From Microlunatus soli (GTDB taxonomy: Bacteria > Actinomycetota > Actinomycetes > Propionibacteriales > Propionibacteriaceae), in NCBI RefSeq assembly GCF_900105385.1, contig NZ_LT629772.1:3534001-3598000 (forward strand): DNA of 64,000 bases. The letters run 5' to 3'. The notes under the pieces are model-generated. The model did no database searches. It had not been told where the DNA came from and saw nothing but the letters and a program-made list of their open reading frames with translations. Below, one piece after another: positions 43,788 through 52,161 of this stretch. The position numbers and the translations under genes are program-made. Each line of letters begins with the position of its first letter. The first letter of the stretch is position 1.

Positions 43788-44480
43788 GTGGACGATCTGA
43801 AGCAGTCCGAGGATCTGGCGGGGACGGCGAGGAGCTGTCTGATGACGCAGGGCACAACCGACGCGTACACGGTCCGGGCGCTCGACGAATCGACCTGGGA
43901 CGCTTTCGCGGAGTTGGTCGAACGCAACAACGGTGTGTTCGGTGGTTGCTGGTGCATGGGGCACCACGCGATGGAGAACGGCGAGACCTACCGCTTCCAG
44001 ACCTACGACAAACGCGCCAAGAAGGAAGAGCTGGTCCGGGCCGGCCAGGCACATGCCGCCCTGGTCTACGACGCCGACGGACTGGTCCAGGGCTGGGCCA
44101 AGTACGGCAGCCGGGCCGAGCTGCCGATCATCGAACACAGCCGGCGGGCCTATGACCAGCAGCCGCCGCAGCAGCCGGACTGGCGGATCACCTGCTATTA
44201 CACCGACACCAAGCACCGCAGGGAAGGCATCGGACGGGCCGCACTCGAAGGGTCCCTGGATCTGATCGCGCAGGCCGGAGGCGGTCTGGTCGAGGCGCTG
44301 CCGGAGGTGACGGCCGACCGGGTCGCTCATGGTCGCTTCCTGTTCGAGATGAGTGTCGAGCTGTACGAGGACTATGGCTTCGACCGGGTCCGCCAGATCG
44401 GCAAGCACCGTTGGATCGTGCACCGGGAGGTCCGGCCGGCCGATGCCGGTCTGCGTCCAGAACTCGCCGGACACCGATAG
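43788..44480 (+). CDS. GNAT family N-acetyltransferase
   Basis: GCN5-related acetyltransferase, 230 residues. The acetyl-CoA motif A is ITCYYTDTKHRREGIGRAALEG (positions about 138-159; R-x-x-G-I-G loop). An N-terminal FGGCWCMGHH segment and a C-terminal YEDYGFDRVRQIGKHRWIV strand match a bacterial subgroup of unknown substrate, in which the Cys-rich loop lines the acceptor site. GTG 43788 follows TACCGT by five bases; ATG 43841 inside would give a shorter form that still holds the whole domain. Stands alone. Confidence 0.82.
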   Translation: MDDLKQSEDLAGTARSCLMTQGTTDAYTVRALDESTWDAFAELVERNNGVFGGCWCMGHHAMENGETYRFQTYDKRAKKEELVRAGQAHAALVYDADGLVQGWAKYGSRAELPIIEHSRRAYDQQPPQQPDWRITCYYTDTKHRREGIGRAALEGSLDLIAQAGGGLVEALPEVTADRVAHGRFLFEMSVELYEDYGFDRVRQIGKHRWIVHREVRPADAGLRPELAGHR

Positions 44481-44544
44481 GCATCCGCACCAGACGCCCG
44501 ACGCGCGCGGGCCGGGCCGGACCGACGGGTGGCAGGATAGGGGC

Positions 44545-44988
44545 GTGAGTGAATCGACCCATCGGAATCTGCTGGCCCACAACGCGGGGACTCCGCAGAC
44601 CGAGTTGCCGGCGGATCCGGCCGCGGCCGAGCTGGCCTCGGCGACTCCGGAACAGCTGATCGGGATCGTCGGTGGTCATCCGGCCACCAGCCTGGGCTGG
44701 GCTCTGCTGGCCGAGCGGGCGCTGGCCGCCGACACGGCGGAGGGCACCATTCAGGCCTACGCCTACGCACGCACCGGCTACCACCGCGGGCTCGATGCGC
44801 TGCGCAAGGCGGGCTGGCGCGGGTCCGGTCCGGTGCCGTGGGAGCACGAACCGAACCGTGGCTTCCTGCGCGCCCTCTGGGCGCTGTCGGTCGCTGCCGG
44901 ACGGATCGGGGAGACCGACGAGCAGGAGCGTTGCTCGCAGTTCCTCCGGGATTCCTCCGAGGCGGGCTACCGCGAGCTGGCCAACTGA
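44545..44988 (+). CDS. DUF3151 family protein
   Basis: Conserved actinobacterial protein of unknown function, 147 residues, soluble and helical, resembling a short TPR-like repeat fold. Family landmarks: HNAGTPQTELP at the start, AELASATPEQLIGIVGGHPATSLGWALLAE (as two blocks around 32-60), YAYARTGYHRGLDALR and W(E/-)HEPNRGFLRALWAL near the end. It is widely kept near fba and purA in actinobacteria, as here, which suggests a housekeeping role. GTG 44545 lies six bases after CAGGAT, a leaderless pattern. Confidence 0.85.
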   Translation: MSESTHRNLLAHNAGTPQTELPADPAAAELASATPEQLIGIVGGHPATSLGWALLAERALAADTAEGTIQAYAYARTGYHRGLDALRKAGWRGSGPVPWEHEPNRGFLRALWALSVAAGRIGETDEQERCSQFLRDSSEAGYRELAN

Positions 44989-45031
44989 GCCCTCCGCTAC
45001 CCGAGCCTTCCTCTCGGCTACCGCCCAGCGG

Positions 45032-45652
45032 TCATTTCGGCGCCACGGTGGAGTCCCTGCGGTGATGGGTGACCAGGGTGTCGACGGCCTGACGGAAGGT
45101 CGGGGACTCGGTCAGTGTGCCTGGACTTTCGGGTGCCTTGATCTTGTTCAGGGTCTGAACCAAGCCGTCGTATTCCCTGCCGTCCTTGGGTGGTGAGAAC
45201 GGCTTCCCGGTCGACAGCGCTCGTACGCCACAGGTGACCATCTCGCCCAACAGGCTGACGCCGAGCGACAGCATCGGCGAATGCGAGTGCTCGCCGGCGC
45301 CGAACTGGTGGCCGATAACATAGAGCCCGCCCGAGACTGCCAGCCCGAGCCCCCAGACGAGCAGTGTCGAGGGTCGGTAGCGCTGATGGAGCAGGCCATC
45401 CCTGGTGTAGATGAGCGTGGTGGTCCCACGAATGCCGCCGAAGATCAGGCCGGCAACGAGCCCGATCGCGAGCATGCTGGCGTCGATCACCTCCCAGTGC
45501 GCCACCTTGCGTATCGACCAGAGGCCGATGCCGAGGAACAACAGCGGTGCGAGGAAGACGTCCTTGGCTACCAATGGTGTGCCCATGAAGCGCCGGATGA
45601 TCACGAACCCGATCGCCGCAATTGCGACCACGAGCAGCAGAGCGTTATCCAT
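45032..45652 (-). CDS. DUF1453/CcdC-like membrane protein
   Basis: 206-residue protein with about five hydrophobic segments (residues 2-20, 30-48, 55-73, 92-112 and 118-140) and a soluble C-terminal tail of about 60 residues. Its general layout resembles CcdC-like DUF1453 proteins of actinobacteria, whose function is unknown. I begin at ATG 45652 (GAGAGG upstream), nine codons inside the longest frame. It is divergent from the tetR gene, and a perfect 12-bp inverted repeat stands between the two, so it is most likely the target of that repressor. Confidence 0.72.
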   Translation of the reverse strand: MDNALLLVVAIAAIGFVIIRRFMGTPLVAKDVFLAPLLFLGIGLWSIRKVAHWEVIDASMLAIGLVAGLIFGGIRGTTTLIYTRDGLLHQRYRPSTLLVWGLGLAVSGGLYVIGHQFGAGEHSHSPMLSLGVSLLGEMVTCGVRALSTGKPFSPPKDGREYDGLVQTLNKIKAPESPGTLTESPTFRQAVDTLVTHHRRDSTVAPK

Positions 45653-45689
45653 GCCGGACCTCTCTCGGGACTGGCGCATGCCGTTACAT

Positions 45690-45725
45690 CACACCTGTGA
45701 TCTAAACTTTAACATCACAGGTGTG
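45690..45725. promoter_or_regulatory. TetR operator: 12-bp perfect inverted repeat
   Basis: CACACCTGTGAT (45690-45701) and ATCACAGGTGTG (45714-45725) are exact inverse copies with a 12-base AT-rich spacer. Each arm is itself nearly palindromic (TCAC-N4-GTGA). This suits two TetR dimers or one large operator, controlling both divergent genes. Confidence 0.8.
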
Positions 45726-45740
45726 TGGTAAACAAGGTGG

Positions 45741-46346
45741 ATGCCTCGACAGGTCGATGTGGGACGCCGCCGCAAGGAGATCTATGAAGCAGTCTTCCGA
45801 TTGCTGGTCCGCGGCGGCGTAGAACAGGCATCGCTGCGCAAGGTCGCCGACGAGGCCGGGTTGAACATCGGCGCGGTCCGCAACTACTTCGACAATCACG
45901 AAGAACTGATGACGGCCGCCGCTCGGGAGATCCTCGACCGGATATCGGCTCGGCTGTACGCCGACCTGGCCGAACTCGAGGCGGGAGCCGATCCAGCGGA
46001 GGCTGCGCGGAAGATGCTGTGCGAGTTGCTGCCGCTGGATGAGACCCGCCGGTACGAGACCACGGTGATGTTCACCTTGGCCGAGCGCGGCCGGTTCACG
46101 CCTGCCTACGCCGAGCTGTCGGCGGAGATCCATGACGGCACGCGACGACTGATCCACGAGATCCTGACCAGGGCCGGAATTGCCGACGTCGAGGTCGAGA
46201 CCGAGCGACTGGCCTCGCTGATCGACGGCCTCGGCTTCAACGGCATCACACACCGGCCGCCCCCAACTCCTGCCTTTCAGTTGGAGGTACTGGACTTCCA
46301 CCTCGATCAACTGCGACGAACCAATCCGGATCGTCGGCGACACTGA
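45741..46346 (+). CDS. TetR family regulator
   Basis: 201 residues: N-terminal TetR helix-turn-helix (about 10-57; GVEQASLRKVADEAGLNIGAVRNYF spread over the recognition unit) and a C-terminal ligand-binding/dimer domain typical of the BetI-like TetR_C_6 kind. It most likely represses the divergent membrane protein gene and itself through the strong inverted repeat 16-51 bases upstream. AAGGTGG before the ATG. Ligand unknown. Confidence 0.88.
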   Translation: MPRQVDVGRRRKEIYEAVFRLLVRGGVEQASLRKVADEAGLNIGAVRNYFDNHEELMTAAAREILDRISARLYADLAELEAGADPAEAARKMLCELLPLDETRRYETTVMFTLAERGRFTPAYAELSAEIHDGTRRLIHEILTRAGIADVEVETERLASLIDGLGFNGITHRPPPTPAFQLEVLDFHLDQLRRTNPDRRRH

Positions 46347-46370
46347 GTCCGCCTTGGTGGATCCGGGCTG

Positions 46371-47132
46371 CTACCGGGCCTTCTTCGCCGGCTTCGGGTG
46401 GGTGCTGCTCCCGCGACGTGATGTGGCCTTGGTCAGGATCGTGATGTTGGCCTGCAGGTGGGCTCGCATCGCCTCCCGCGCCCCGGCCGAGTCGCCGGCC
46501 GCGATGGCGTCGTAGATCCCTTGGTGTACGGGCGTGGCGTTGTGCAGGCTGTGCGGCTGATCGTTCGTCGCCCGGCGACTGGTGGCCAGCAGCCAGCGCG
46601 CCGAATACATGATCCGATCCAGGATCCGGTTGCGGGACGCCTTGCAGATCTCCAGGTGGAAGGCCATATCCAGCTCCAGGTACTCCTCCGGGGATTCCTC
46701 GGTCTCCCGCATCCGACGCAACAACTCACTCATCGACTGCAGTGCGGCCTCATCTGCCGACTCGGCGGCCTTGGCAGCCAGTTCCGGCTCCAACATCAGC
46801 CGCATCTCCTGCAGCTCGCGCAGCAGCTGAGCCACCTCCTCGGCCGGCAGCCACTCCAGCAGCTGAACGCTGAGATAGTCCCACTCCTCGGGCGGCCGCA
46901 GGCTGACCCGGCGGCCCTGCGCGATGCGCACGATGTCCACCGACGCCAGGATCTTCAAGGTCTCCCGGGCAACGACCCGGGACACCCCGAAGTCTCGGGT
47001 GATGTCCAACTCCGAGGGCGCTCGGTCCGGATCCAACTCGGAGCCGATGATCTGGCGGACCAGGTGACCCGCGACCTGCATCGGTAGCGTCCGGACCTTG
47101 ACATCGGCACGCGACTCCTGTTTGCTGACCAT
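46371..47132 (-). CDS. FadR-subfamily GntR regulator (FCD domain)
   Basis: 253 residues: winged helix at about 15-85 (ITRDFGVSRVVARETLKIL) and an all-helical FCD effector domain at about 95-235, where metal-binding residues appear as D-x3-H (LDMAFHLEI) and later histidines (HNATPVHQGI). FCD regulators of sugar-acid catabolism (UxuR, GntR, DgoR, LldR types) respond to uronates, gluconate or galactonate. It diverges from the enolase-superfamily dehydratase and the sugar ABC genes, its likely targets. A TGTCAT/ATGACA dyad overlaps its own start codon. The C-terminus is basic (K/R-rich). Confidence 0.88.
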   Translation of the reverse strand: MVSKQESRADVKVRTLPMQVAGHLVRQIIGSELDPDRAPSELDITRDFGVSRVVARETLKILASVDIVRIAQGRRVSLRPPEEWDYLSVQLLEWLPAEEVAQLLRELQEMRLMLEPELAAKAAESADEAALQSMSELLRRMRETEESPEEYLELDMAFHLEICKASRNRILDRIMYSARWLLATSRRATNDQPHSLHNATPVHQGIYDAIAAGDSAGAREAMRAHLQANITILTKATSRRGSSTHPKPAKKAR

Positions 47133-47151
47133 GTCATCAGGTTATATGACA
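47132..47151. promoter_or_regulatory. GntR/FadR-type operator at the regulator start
   Basis: TGTCAT (47132-47137) and ATGACA (47146-47151) form a dyad with an 8-base AT-rich centre. It begins at the first base of the regulator's start codon and would block its transcription or translation; it lies 105 bases upstream of the dehydratase gene. Confidence 0.6.
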
Positions 47152-47256
47152 AGTTGACCGTGACGGGTTCTGACGTCACGGAGCATCTCGGGGTGATCAA
47201 CTCCACACATCGGCCACGCGGGCATCCGCAGCAGCTGAATCCGAGAACGAGGATCG

Positions 47257-48411
47257 ATGAAGATCGTCAACATCACCACTGCCGTGGTGCGCTACCACGG
47301 TGAAGCAACCCTGGTCCGGATCGACACCGACGAAGGACTTTCCGGTTACGGCGAGGCCAATCCCGACGCCGGCGCCGGCGGAGTCGTCGGCGTGATCAAC
47401 AGTGTCCGCGAACTCCTGATCGGCGAGGATCCGCGCAACGTCGAGCGCTGCTGGGAGAAGCTGCGCCGGCGGGTCTTCGCCGGCTCCCAGTCCGGCGTGT
47501 TCGTGATCGCGATGAGCGGCATCGAGCTGGCACTGTGGGATCTGGCGGCCAAGGCGATGGAACAGCCGGTCTACCGGTTGCTCGGCGGCAAGTTCCGCGA
47601 CCGGATCCGGGTGTATGCCGACTGTGGCGACGGCGACGACCCGGACGGTTCGGCCTCCGGCTGCGCCGACCGAGCGCAACGCATGGTCGAAGAGGGTTTC
47701 ACCGCGATCAAGTTCGACATCGACAACCTCCACCATCCGGCCAAGTTCGACCACTACAACCACACGTTGGGCGGCCGAGAGATCCGCGACATGGTGGATC
47801 GGGTGGCCGCGATCCGTGAGGCGATCGGCCCGGACGTCGATCTTGCCATCGACATGCATGCCCGCTACGACGTCCCCAGCGCCTGCCGGATCGCCGCCGA
47901 GTTGGAACCGTTCGCCCTGATGTGGCTGGAGGAGCCGGTGCCGCCGGAAAATCCGCAGGCCCTGGCACGGGTCCGGCAGAGCACGAAGACACCGATCTGC
48001 GCAGGCGAGAATCTCTATCTGCGTTGGGGATTCCGGGAGTTGTTGGACGCCGGTGCGGTGGATGTGATCGAGCCCGACATCCCCAAATGCGGTGGTCTGG
48101 CGGAGAGCAAGAAGATCGCCAACCTGGCGGAGATGTACTACATCCCGTTCGCGCCGCACCTGGTCTCCACCCCGCTGGGCACGATGGCCGCGGCGCACCA
48201 ATGCAGCGCCGTACCGAACTTCTACGTGCAGGAATGGCACGCATTGGAGGAGCGTGACGTCTGGGACAGCTACGTGGTCCCGCCGACCGACAGTGCCTCC
48301 ATCGTCAAGGACGGTTACATCACCCTTCCCGAGGTCCCCGGCATCGGTGTCGAGCTGGATCTGGACAACGTACGACGGCACGCCGTCGAGGGCTTCGGAG
48401 TATTCGAGTAG
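47257..48411 (+). CDS. Mandelate racemase/muconate lactonising enzyme superfamily, sugar-acid dehydratase-like
   Basis: Enolase-superfamily enzyme, 384 residues. Metal ligands D199 (DLAIDMHARY), E225 (LEEP) and E251 (AGENLYLRWG) and the base candidates H201 and H301 (APHLVSTPLGTM) are visible; K152 (IKFD) is in the second-strand position. The set fits acid-sugar dehydratases such as galactonate, mannonate or rhamnonate dehydratase rather than muconate cycloisomerase. Which sugar acid is used cannot be told. CGAGGA precedes the ATG. With the divergent FCD regulator and downstream ABC genes it forms an uptake and dehydration module. Confidence 0.88.
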   Translation: MKIVNITTAVVRYHGEATLVRIDTDEGLSGYGEANPDAGAGGVVGVINSVRELLIGEDPRNVERCWEKLRRRVFAGSQSGVFVIAMSGIELALWDLAAKAMEQPVYRLLGGKFRDRIRVYADCGDGDDPDGSASGCADRAQRMVEEGFTAIKFDIDNLHHPAKFDHYNHTLGGREIRDMVDRVAAIREAIGPDVDLAIDMHARYDVPSACRIAAELEPFALMWLEEPVPPENPQALARVRQSTKTPICAGENLYLRWGFRELLDAGAVDVIEPDIPKCGGLAESKKIANLAEMYYIPFAPHLVSTPLGTMAAAHQCSAVPNFYVQEWHALEERDVWDSYVVPPTDSASIVKDGYITLPEVPGIGVELDLDNVRRHAVEGFGVFE

Positions 48412-48515
48412 TGATCGATATGTGTGTGAAATAAGGGCATTCCCCGGGATCCGAGGACTGCCGACGGGACAGAGTCGTACCCAGGCGCGGAAGGTCGCGC
48501 GGAGCAGGAGGAACC

Positions 48516-49958
48516 ATGAAGGCAACATCGGCATCCGTTCGCGGCGGGCTGTCACGTCGCACGATGCTCGGCATCGGTGGGGGAACGGCACTGGCCGGTC
48601 TGGTGGGATGTCAGACCACCAAGAAGCCGGCCGCATCCTCGTCCGTCGCTGTCGAACCGGCCGTCGTCGAGGCGGCCAAGAAGTACAAGGGCACCAAGCT
48701 CGGCATGCTGGCCCAGAAGCAGTACGCCGATTCGGCCAACACCGCCTTCACCAATGCACTCTCGGCCTTCAGCAAGGCGACCGGGACCACGGTGACCTCC
48801 AGCACGATCGAGGGCGACACCGGTGACCTGGTGGCCAAGACCGATGCGGCGATCAAGGCCGGCAACGCTCGCGACATGGCCTTCGTCGACGACGGACGGT
48901 TCCTGGCCCAGTTCCACGAGCTCGGCGATCTCGAGGATGTCACCGACATCGTCGACGAGCTGAAGAAGACCTACGGCGAACCGGCGCAGGAGGCACAGCT
49001 CAACTGCGTGTTCGACGGCAAGTGGTACGGCATCCCCTACTACTTCATCGGGCAAGGCTACTTCGGCCGCAAGGACTGGTTCGCCGAGAAGGGTATCGAG
49101 ACCAAGGACTACTACACCTACGAAGAGCTTCGCGACATCTGTCTGGAGATCTCCGATCCTTCCAAGAAGCGGTTCGGGTGGGGGATGACGGTCAACCGGT
49201 CCGGCGACGCCAACGGCATGATCGAATCGGTGATCAACGCCTACGGCGGGGCGATGACCGACAACACCGGGCGCAAGGTCGAGCTGGACAGCCCGGAAAC
49301 CGTGGAGGCGGTCAACTTCCTGGCCGAAATCTTCACCAAGGACAAGTACAAGAAGATGCTGCCGCCGGGGATCGAGAGCTGGACCGACTCCAGCAACAAC
49401 GAGAACTGGCTGGCCGGCATCATCGGTGTGATCAACAACCAGTTCAGTGTGTACGCCGACTCCAAGGCCACCAAGAATCCCGTGTACGACGCCACTCATG
49501 CCTTCATCGGCTGCACCGGACCGGCGACGGAGAAGCCGCTGTCGGCCGGTGCCAGCAACGCGCTGGTGATCTTCAAGGGAGCCAAGAACGTCGAGCTGGC
49601 CAAGGTGCTTGCCGGCTATCTGATGCACGGCTCGCCGCTCCTGGGGATCGCCCGTGACTCGACCGGCTTGGTACTGCCGGCCTGGGAGAAGGTCTGGGAC
49701 TCCGATCCCTTCTACACCGACGGAGACCCGGCCTTCAGCGTCATGCGGAAGATGCAGGAGGCGCCGCTGCCGCACAAGACCACCACCGGCTACACCTTCC
49801 CGTCGGTGCCGAGTGCCGGTCGGCAGGCGGCCAACCAGTCCTACGTGCTGACCGACATGATGCAGCGGATCCTCCAGGGCACCTCGGTGAAGGAGTCGGT
49901 CCAGCAGGCCCAGCAGCAGTTGATCAAGCTCTTCGAACAACAGGGTCTCAAGCAATGA
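48516..49958 (+). CDS. Extracellular solute-binding lipoprotein, family 1 (sugar type)
   Basis: 480-residue carbohydrate-binding protein of an ABC importer. The N-terminus has a twin-arginine-like SRRTMLGIGG followed by a hydrophobic stretch and lipobox LVGC (cysteine 32), so it is probably Tat-exported and lipidated. Mature regions typical of family 1: TGTTVTSSTIEGDTGDLVAK, GKWYGIPYYF, NGMIESVINAYGG and NQSYVLTDMMQRIL at the end. GGAGGA before the ATG. Stop overlaps the start of the fused permease (ATGA). The associated enzyme suggests a sugar acid or a glycoside containing one. Confidence 0.9.
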   Translation: MKATSASVRGGLSRRTMLGIGGGTALAGLVGCQTTKKPAASSSVAVEPAVVEAAKKYKGTKLGMLAQKQYADSANTAFTNALSAFSKATGTTVTSSTIEGDTGDLVAKTDAAIKAGNARDMAFVDDGRFLAQFHELGDLEDVTDIVDELKKTYGEPAQEAQLNCVFDGKWYGIPYYFIGQGYFGRKDWFAEKGIETKDYYTYEELRDICLEISDPSKKRFGWGMTVNRSGDANGMIESVINAYGGAMTDNTGRKVELDSPETVEAVNFLAEIFTKDKYKKMLPPGIESWTDSSNNENWLAGIIGVINNQFSVYADSKATKNPVYDATHAFIGCTGPATEKPLSAGASNALVIFKGAKNVELAKVLAGYLMHGSPLLGIARDSTGLVLPAWEKVWDSDPFYTDGDPAFSVMRKMQEAPLPHKTTTGYTFPSVPSAGRQAANQSYVLTDMMQRILQGTSVKESVQQAQQQLIKLFEQQGLKQ

Positions 49959-51949
49959 CGGCGGTCCAGGACTCGTCGACGACAGCTGTTGCCGACCGCG
50001 CGGCGCCGCCACGACGTCGCGCCCGCCTCGGGGGTGACTGGCGGCTGGCATGGATCTTCCTGGCGCCGACCGCGGTGCTGGTCGGTGCACTGATCCTGTT
50101 CCCGATCGTGTACTCGGTGGTGCTCAGCACCACCCAGCGGCATGGCAGCGAGACCGTCTTCGTCGGACTGGCGAACTTCGCCGCACTCGTCCATGATCGG
50201 CTGTTCTACACCGGGGTGAAGAACTCGTTCGTCTTCACCGTCTACTCCGAGATCTTCAAGGTGACCGCGGGTCTGGTGGCTGCCCTGTTGCTGCACAATC
50301 TGCGGCGCGGCCGGGCGATCGTCGCCGGCGTCCTGTTGCTGCCCTGGGTGGTGCCGACCATCGTCACCGCCTTCACCTGGCGCTCGCTGCTGGATCCGAT
50401 CTTCGGCAGTGTCAACACCGTGCTGACGGTGACCGGGATCGGACCGTTCCTGGCCTCGATCAACTTGATCAACACCTGGCCGGCCGCTTGGCTGTCCGAT
50501 CCGACCCTGGCGATGCCCTCGGTGATCATGGTCAACGTGTGGAAGGGCATTCCCTTCTTCGCGGTGAATTTCCTGGCCGGCTTGAAGGCGATCGACTCCG
50601 GTCTGTACGAGGCGGCCATGGTCGACGGTGCGTCGGTCTGGAGCCGCTTCGTGCACGTGACCCTGCCGGGTCTTCGGTACGTGATCATCGTGACCACGTT
50701 GTTGTCCTCGATCTGGACCTTCAACAACTTCGATTTGGTCTGGTTGATGACCCAGGGCGGTCCGGGTGACGCGACGGCACCGTACGTGTTGGTCGCCTAT
50801 ACCAAGGCGATCCAACAGCTGCAGTTCGGTCCCGGTGCCGCCTCGACTCTGGTATTGCTGCCGGTGGTCGGCGTCCTGGTCGTACTGCTGGTCCGGATGA
50901 TGCGGTCCGGCGATCAACGAACCGCGCCGCGTCGGGAGCGCTTGTCGGCGCCCCAACGCCGGGGCATCATGATCGCCGTCGTGATCGTCGGACTGATCGT
51001 GCTGGCGCTGGCCGGGCCGACCTTCTTCTGGCGGGCCGCGGTGCTGCTCGGCGTGCCGGCGTTGCTGGTGTTGGTGGTCGGGTGGCTGATCTCCTGGCTG
51101 GCCGCGCGGGGCAGTGGCCGAGCATCCCGACTGTTGCAGGGTGCCGGGACCGGTGTCGTGCTGGCCGTCCTGATGGGATTCGTGCTGGCGCCGCTCTACT
51201 GGATCGTCGTCACCGCGTTCAAGTCCGACCTGCAGATCACCAGCAGGATGAGTGACCTGTGGCCGACGCCCTGGAGTGCCGAGCAGTTCATCGGCCTGTT
51301 CACCGATCAGCCGTTCGGCATCTGGTATCGCAACACGCTGATCGTCTCGATCTCGTCCACCGCATTGACCCTGGTCTGCGCCTCGCTCGGCGGCTACGCT
51401 CTGGCCCGGCTCCGATTCCGTGGCGCGAACAGTTTCACCACGACGATCCTGCTCACCTACGTGATGCCCGGCGCGCTGCTGTTCATCCCGCTCTACCGGT
51501 TGCTCAGCGGCGTCCACCTGACCGACTCGTTGTGGTCGCTGTTCCTGACCTATCCGACCTTCACGTTGCCGTTCGCGACCTGGCTGCTGATGGGTTACTT
51601 CCGCTCCATCCCGATCGACCTGGAGGAGGCCGCTCTGACCGACGGCTGCTCGCGGTTCCAGGCGTTCCGCAAGATCGTCCTGCCGCTGGCCAAGCCAGGG
51701 CTGCTCGCGGTAGCGCTGTTCACCCTGACCAACGCCTGGAACGAGTTCCTGTTCGCGTTCGTGTTGATCACCAAGGACGAGTTGAAGACGCTCCCGGTCG
51801 GGATGCAGTCGATGATCTTCGGCGACGTCGTGCCGCAGGGCGAACTCGCGGTCGCCTCACTGTTGATCAGCCTGCCGGTGGTGCTGATGTATGCCTTCGG
51901 CCAACGCTTCCTGACCGAAGGACTGACGGCGGGCGCGGTGAAGGGCTGA
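49955..51949 (+). CDS. Sugar ABC transporter permease, MalF-MalG fusion
   Basis: 664-residue protein joining two complete permeases that are normally separate. Half one (about 28-310) is MalF-like with EAA loop EAAMVDGAS near 223; half two (about 395-660) is MalG-like with EEAALTDGCS near 565. A linker of about 80 residues contains two extra hydrophobic segments (about 332-350 and 358-380), giving roughly 14 helices and keeping both N-termini in the cytoplasm. No ATPase gene follows; sugar importers of actinobacteria often share an unlinked MsiK-type ATPase. Coupled to the binding-protein gene by ATGA. A 28-bp-arm hairpin follows 15 bases after the stop. Confidence 0.93.
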   Translation: MTAVQDSSTTAVADRAAPPRRRARLGGDWRLAWIFLAPTAVLVGALILFPIVYSVVLSTTQRHGSETVFVGLANFAALVHDRLFYTGVKNSFVFTVYSEIFKVTAGLVAALLLHNLRRGRAIVAGVLLLPWVVPTIVTAFTWRSLLDPIFGSVNTVLTVTGIGPFLASINLINTWPAAWLSDPTLAMPSVIMVNVWKGIPFFAVNFLAGLKAIDSGLYEAAMVDGASVWSRFVHVTLPGLRYVIIVTTLLSSIWTFNNFDLVWLMTQGGPGDATAPYVLVAYTKAIQQLQFGPGAASTLVLLPVVGVLVVLLVRMMRSGDQRTAPRRERLSAPQRRGIMIAVVIVGLIVLALAGPTFFWRAAVLLGVPALLVLVVGWLISWLAARGSGRASRLLQGAGTGVVLAVLMGFVLAPLYWIVVTAFKSDLQITSRMSDLWPTPWSAEQFIGLFTDQPFGIWYRNTLIVSISSTALTLVCASLGGYALARLRFRGANSFTTTILLTYVMPGALLFIPLYRLLSGVHLTDSLWSLFLTYPTFTLPFATWLLMGYFRSIPIDLEEAALTDGCSRFQAFRKIVLPLAKPGLLAVALFTLTNAWNEFLFAFVLITKDELKTLPVGMQSMIFGDVVPQGELAVASLLISLPVVLMYAFGQRFLTEGLTAGAVKG

Positions 51950-51964
51950 CCCGCCGGCCGACCA

Positions 51965-52032
51965 TTCCCGCACCCGTTACAACTTCCCGCACCCGCTGCA
52001 CAGAGTGCGGGAAGTCGTAACGGGTGCGGGAA
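51965..52032. terminator. Long hairpin after the fused-permease gene, 28-bp arms
   Basis: Arms 51965-51992 and 52005-52032 pair over 28 bases with one mismatch around a 12-base loop. The arm opens TTCCCGCACCCGTTAC. It follows the sugar-acid operon and precedes the Asp-box lipoprotein gene. Architecture and single-mismatch style match the 11144-11204 hairpin, but the sequences differ. Confidence 0.75.
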
Positions 52033-52072
52033 GGTGGTCAAGGGTGGGAGCAGAGCCGCCTGAGCGGCAGCC

Positions 52073-52081
52073 TGTGGATAA
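52073..52081 (-). promoter_or_regulatory. DnaA-box-like site after the 52 kb hairpin
   Basis: TGTGGATAA complements the classical DnaA box TTATCCACA and is followed by CTCG like the copy at 15658-15666. Both lie near long hairpins. Single site, role uncertain. Confidence 0.3.
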
Positions 52082-52161
52082 CTCGTCCGCGTCGAGGCCC
52101 GGACGGCCTAGCGTGAGTTCGGTCCCCGTGCTGGGCGGGGGCTGCTCACGAAGGGACCACG

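Noticed and set aside
44981-45031. Terminator between DUF3151 and membrane-protein genes
   Set aside because: Only a 5-bp stem (CCGAG/CTCGG) is visible, too weak to call.
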